In this document: positions 5,964 through 7,245 of the stretch, one piece after another
How the letters are laid out: each line of letters starts with the position of its first letter
Position numbering within the stretch: the first letter of the stretch is position 1
From: Elusimicrobiota bacterium
GTDB lineage: Bacteria > Elusimicrobiota > Elusimicrobia > UBA1565 > UBA9628
NCBI GenBank assembly: GCA_023249695.1
Contig: JAHFCD010000113.1
Span: 1-7,245, forward strand
Reading direction: 5' to 3'
DNA length: 7,245 bases
Notes under the pieces: model-generated
What the model saw: only the letters and a program-made list of their open reading frames with translations
The model's database searches: none
What the model was told of the DNA's origin: nothing
Made by a program: the position numbers and the translations under genes

Positions 5964-7245
5964 TTAAGGTTTGGGGGCGGCGCCGGTCGCATTTAGGATG
6001 AAACGCTTAATCGGGCCGGCGGCCCGGTAAGCCAAAGTGTGGTCGGCGGCGTCCATCGCGTCGATCTCTTCGATCAGGCGGGACTTCTCGGCGAGCGCGA
6101 GCTCGTACTCCCGGGCCATGCCGGGCCCGATGCCGTAGATTCCGCCCATCGAGAGGAAGCGGTTGACGACGTCGAGGCGGGATTTCTTGCCGCGGTAGGA
6201 GGCGATTTCGGGCGGGATCGTCGAGAACTGAGCCTGGAGCTTCTGGTAGGCGGCGTCCACGTTCAGGAAGCCTTCGCCCTCGTTGTCCGCGCCCTGCCCG
6301 GTCTTCTCGAGAGTGGCCATCACGGCGTTGACGATCGCGTCGAGCTTCTCGCCCTTCTCGGTCACGCCGAACATCATGGCCAGCAGCGCCAGCGCGCCGG
6401 CCACGCCGGGGGTGGACATCGAGGTTCCGGAGATGGCCTTCACCGGGCCCTTCTCGCCGTCCACGCGGTCGGCGTCGTTCAACGCCGCGGGCCACGCGCC
6501 CTCGATATTGTAGCCGACGGCCGTCAGGTCGGGACGATGGTCTTTATAGCTGGGGTCCTTCGCGGTCTTCGGCGAGCCGGGGCCGCGCGATGAAAAATAA
6601 GCGATCTTCTTGTCGCGGCCGGCGGCCGCGACCGACACGACGCGGATCGCGCCGGTCGTCGGATCCTTGTAGGTCACGATCGCCGGAGAGCCGATCGTGT
6701 TCTTGCCCGAGCCGGCGTTGCCGGCGGCGAAGACCATGATGTGGCCTTCGGAGGCGAGCTTCTTGACGAGCTGGGCGTCGGGGCCGTTGCGGTCGCCCTC
6801 GTCGTCGCCCCACGAGTTGGAGATGACAAGGTTGCCGTCGTTGCCGGCCTGGGTCAGCGACTTCAAAATATCGTCGAGCGTCGCGCCGCCGTTCAGGAAG
6901 GTCTTGTAGTGCGTCGTGTTGCGCGACCACGGCGCCATGTGCAGGACGGTCGAGGTCACCCACGAGCCGTGGCCGATGTCGTCCACGTTCGCGCCGGAGG
7001 TCATGTTCTTGACCTCCTTGACGCGCTTAAGGAGAGGGTGCGAGACGTCCGCGCCGGAGTCGATGACGCCGAACTTGGGCTGGGGCGCCTCGGTCTTGAA
7101 GACCTTGGCCCACAGGCCGGACCAGAAGCCCAGCTCGGGCTTGCCCCAGAGCTTGGTCGCCTCGGCCTGAACGAGGTCGGCCTTGGTGATCTTGAGGTTC
7201 TCGTCCATCCTGACGGCGTTGCGCGCCTCGGGATCCATCTGCTCG
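5964..7245 (-). CDS. Subtilisin-like serine protease (S8 family), N-terminus off window
   Basis: The visible frame holds the whole catalytic domain and stays open through the right edge (residues EQ precede the ATG at 7238), so the true start, any signal peptide and any propeptide are probably outside. Counting from that ATG, the triad is D60 (FGVIDSGAD), H90 (DIGHGSWV) and S273 (SGTSMSTPGVAGA), with oxyanion N174 (FAAGNAGSG). SNSWGDDEGD and YFSSRGPG are further subtilase signatures. The triad is complete, so it should be an active endopeptidase. After the domain (from about 345) comes a helical, charged tail of about 80 residues ending NATGAAPKP. It has no membrane anchor or sorting signal, and I do not recognise it. 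Subtilases are usually exported; export here is inferred. The response regulator follows after 12 bases. Substrate is unknown; processing of a surface or signalling protein is one possibility. Confidence 0.92.
   Translation of the reverse strand, partial: EQMDPEARNAVRMDENLKITKADLVQAEATKLWGKPELGFWSGLWAKVFKTEAPQPKFGVIDSGADVSHPLLKRVKEVKNMTSGANVDDIGHGSWVTSTVLHMAPWSRNTTHYKTFLNGGATLDDILKSLTQAGNDGNLVISNSWGDDEGDRNGPDAQLVKKLASEGHIMVFAAGNAGSGKNTIGSPAIVTYKDPTTGAIRVVSVAAAGRDKKIAYFSSRGPGSPKTAKDPSYKDHRPDLTAVGYNIEGAWPAALNDADRVDGEKGPVKAISGTSMSTPGVAGALALLAMMFGVTEKGEKLDAIVNAVMATLEKTGQGADNEGEGFLNVDAAYQKLQAQFSTIPPEIASYRGKKSRLDVVNRFLSMGGIYGIGPGMAREYELALAEKSRLIEEIDAMDAADHTLAYRAAGPIKRFILNATGAAPKP

Overview
The window is bacterial chromosomal DNA, densely coded and mostly GC-rich: a hand count of 4861-4920 inside the aldolase gene gives 45 G+C in 60 bases. 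The gene set is a DUF2723-like GT-C membrane protein, an FbaB-type class I aldolase, a subtilase beside a single-domain response regulator, and a Phd/RelE toxin-antitoxin pair. It suggests a high-GC bacterium with a cell-envelope glycan locus. Elusimicrobiota or a similar environmental lineage is my guess, but nothing here proves it.

Left part (1-2036, minus strand): three overlapping genes read SDR oxidoreductase -> class I SAM methyltransferase -> zinc-binding sugar C-methyltransferase-like protein (cut by the left edge). They look like one translationally coupled operon for building or decorating a glycan or deoxysugar. A 38-base gap (2037-2074) separates it from the divergent GT-C membrane protein (2075-3508, plus strand), which may transfer sugar at the membrane. 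A palindromic ATTATAAT in the gap offers a -10 box on each strand.

Middle (3509-4389): a 162-base gap with small hairpins leads to a Phd/YefM antitoxin and an overlapping RelE/ParE-family toxin. The promoter carries a perfect inverted repeat that overlaps the -10 box, as expected for autoregulation. The toxin gene is clearly less GC-rich than its surroundings, suggesting acquisition. A 190-base gap follows, holding a weak hairpin and the aldolase promoter and ribosome binding site.

Right part (4390-7245): fbaB (glycolysis/gluconeogenesis, plus strand) ends at a strong 16-bp-stem terminator that can serve both strands. Converging on it from the right is a minus-strand pair: a subtilisin-like serine protease, whose N-terminus lies beyond the right edge, and 12 bases later a CheY-like response regulator.

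I see no phage, IS element, CRISPR array, tRNA or rRNA, and no clearly new multi-gene system. The points most worth a second look are the promoter-to-start geometry suggesting leaderless transcripts, a slippery A7 that could fuse the two methyltransferases by a -1 frameshift, and the protease/receiver pair.
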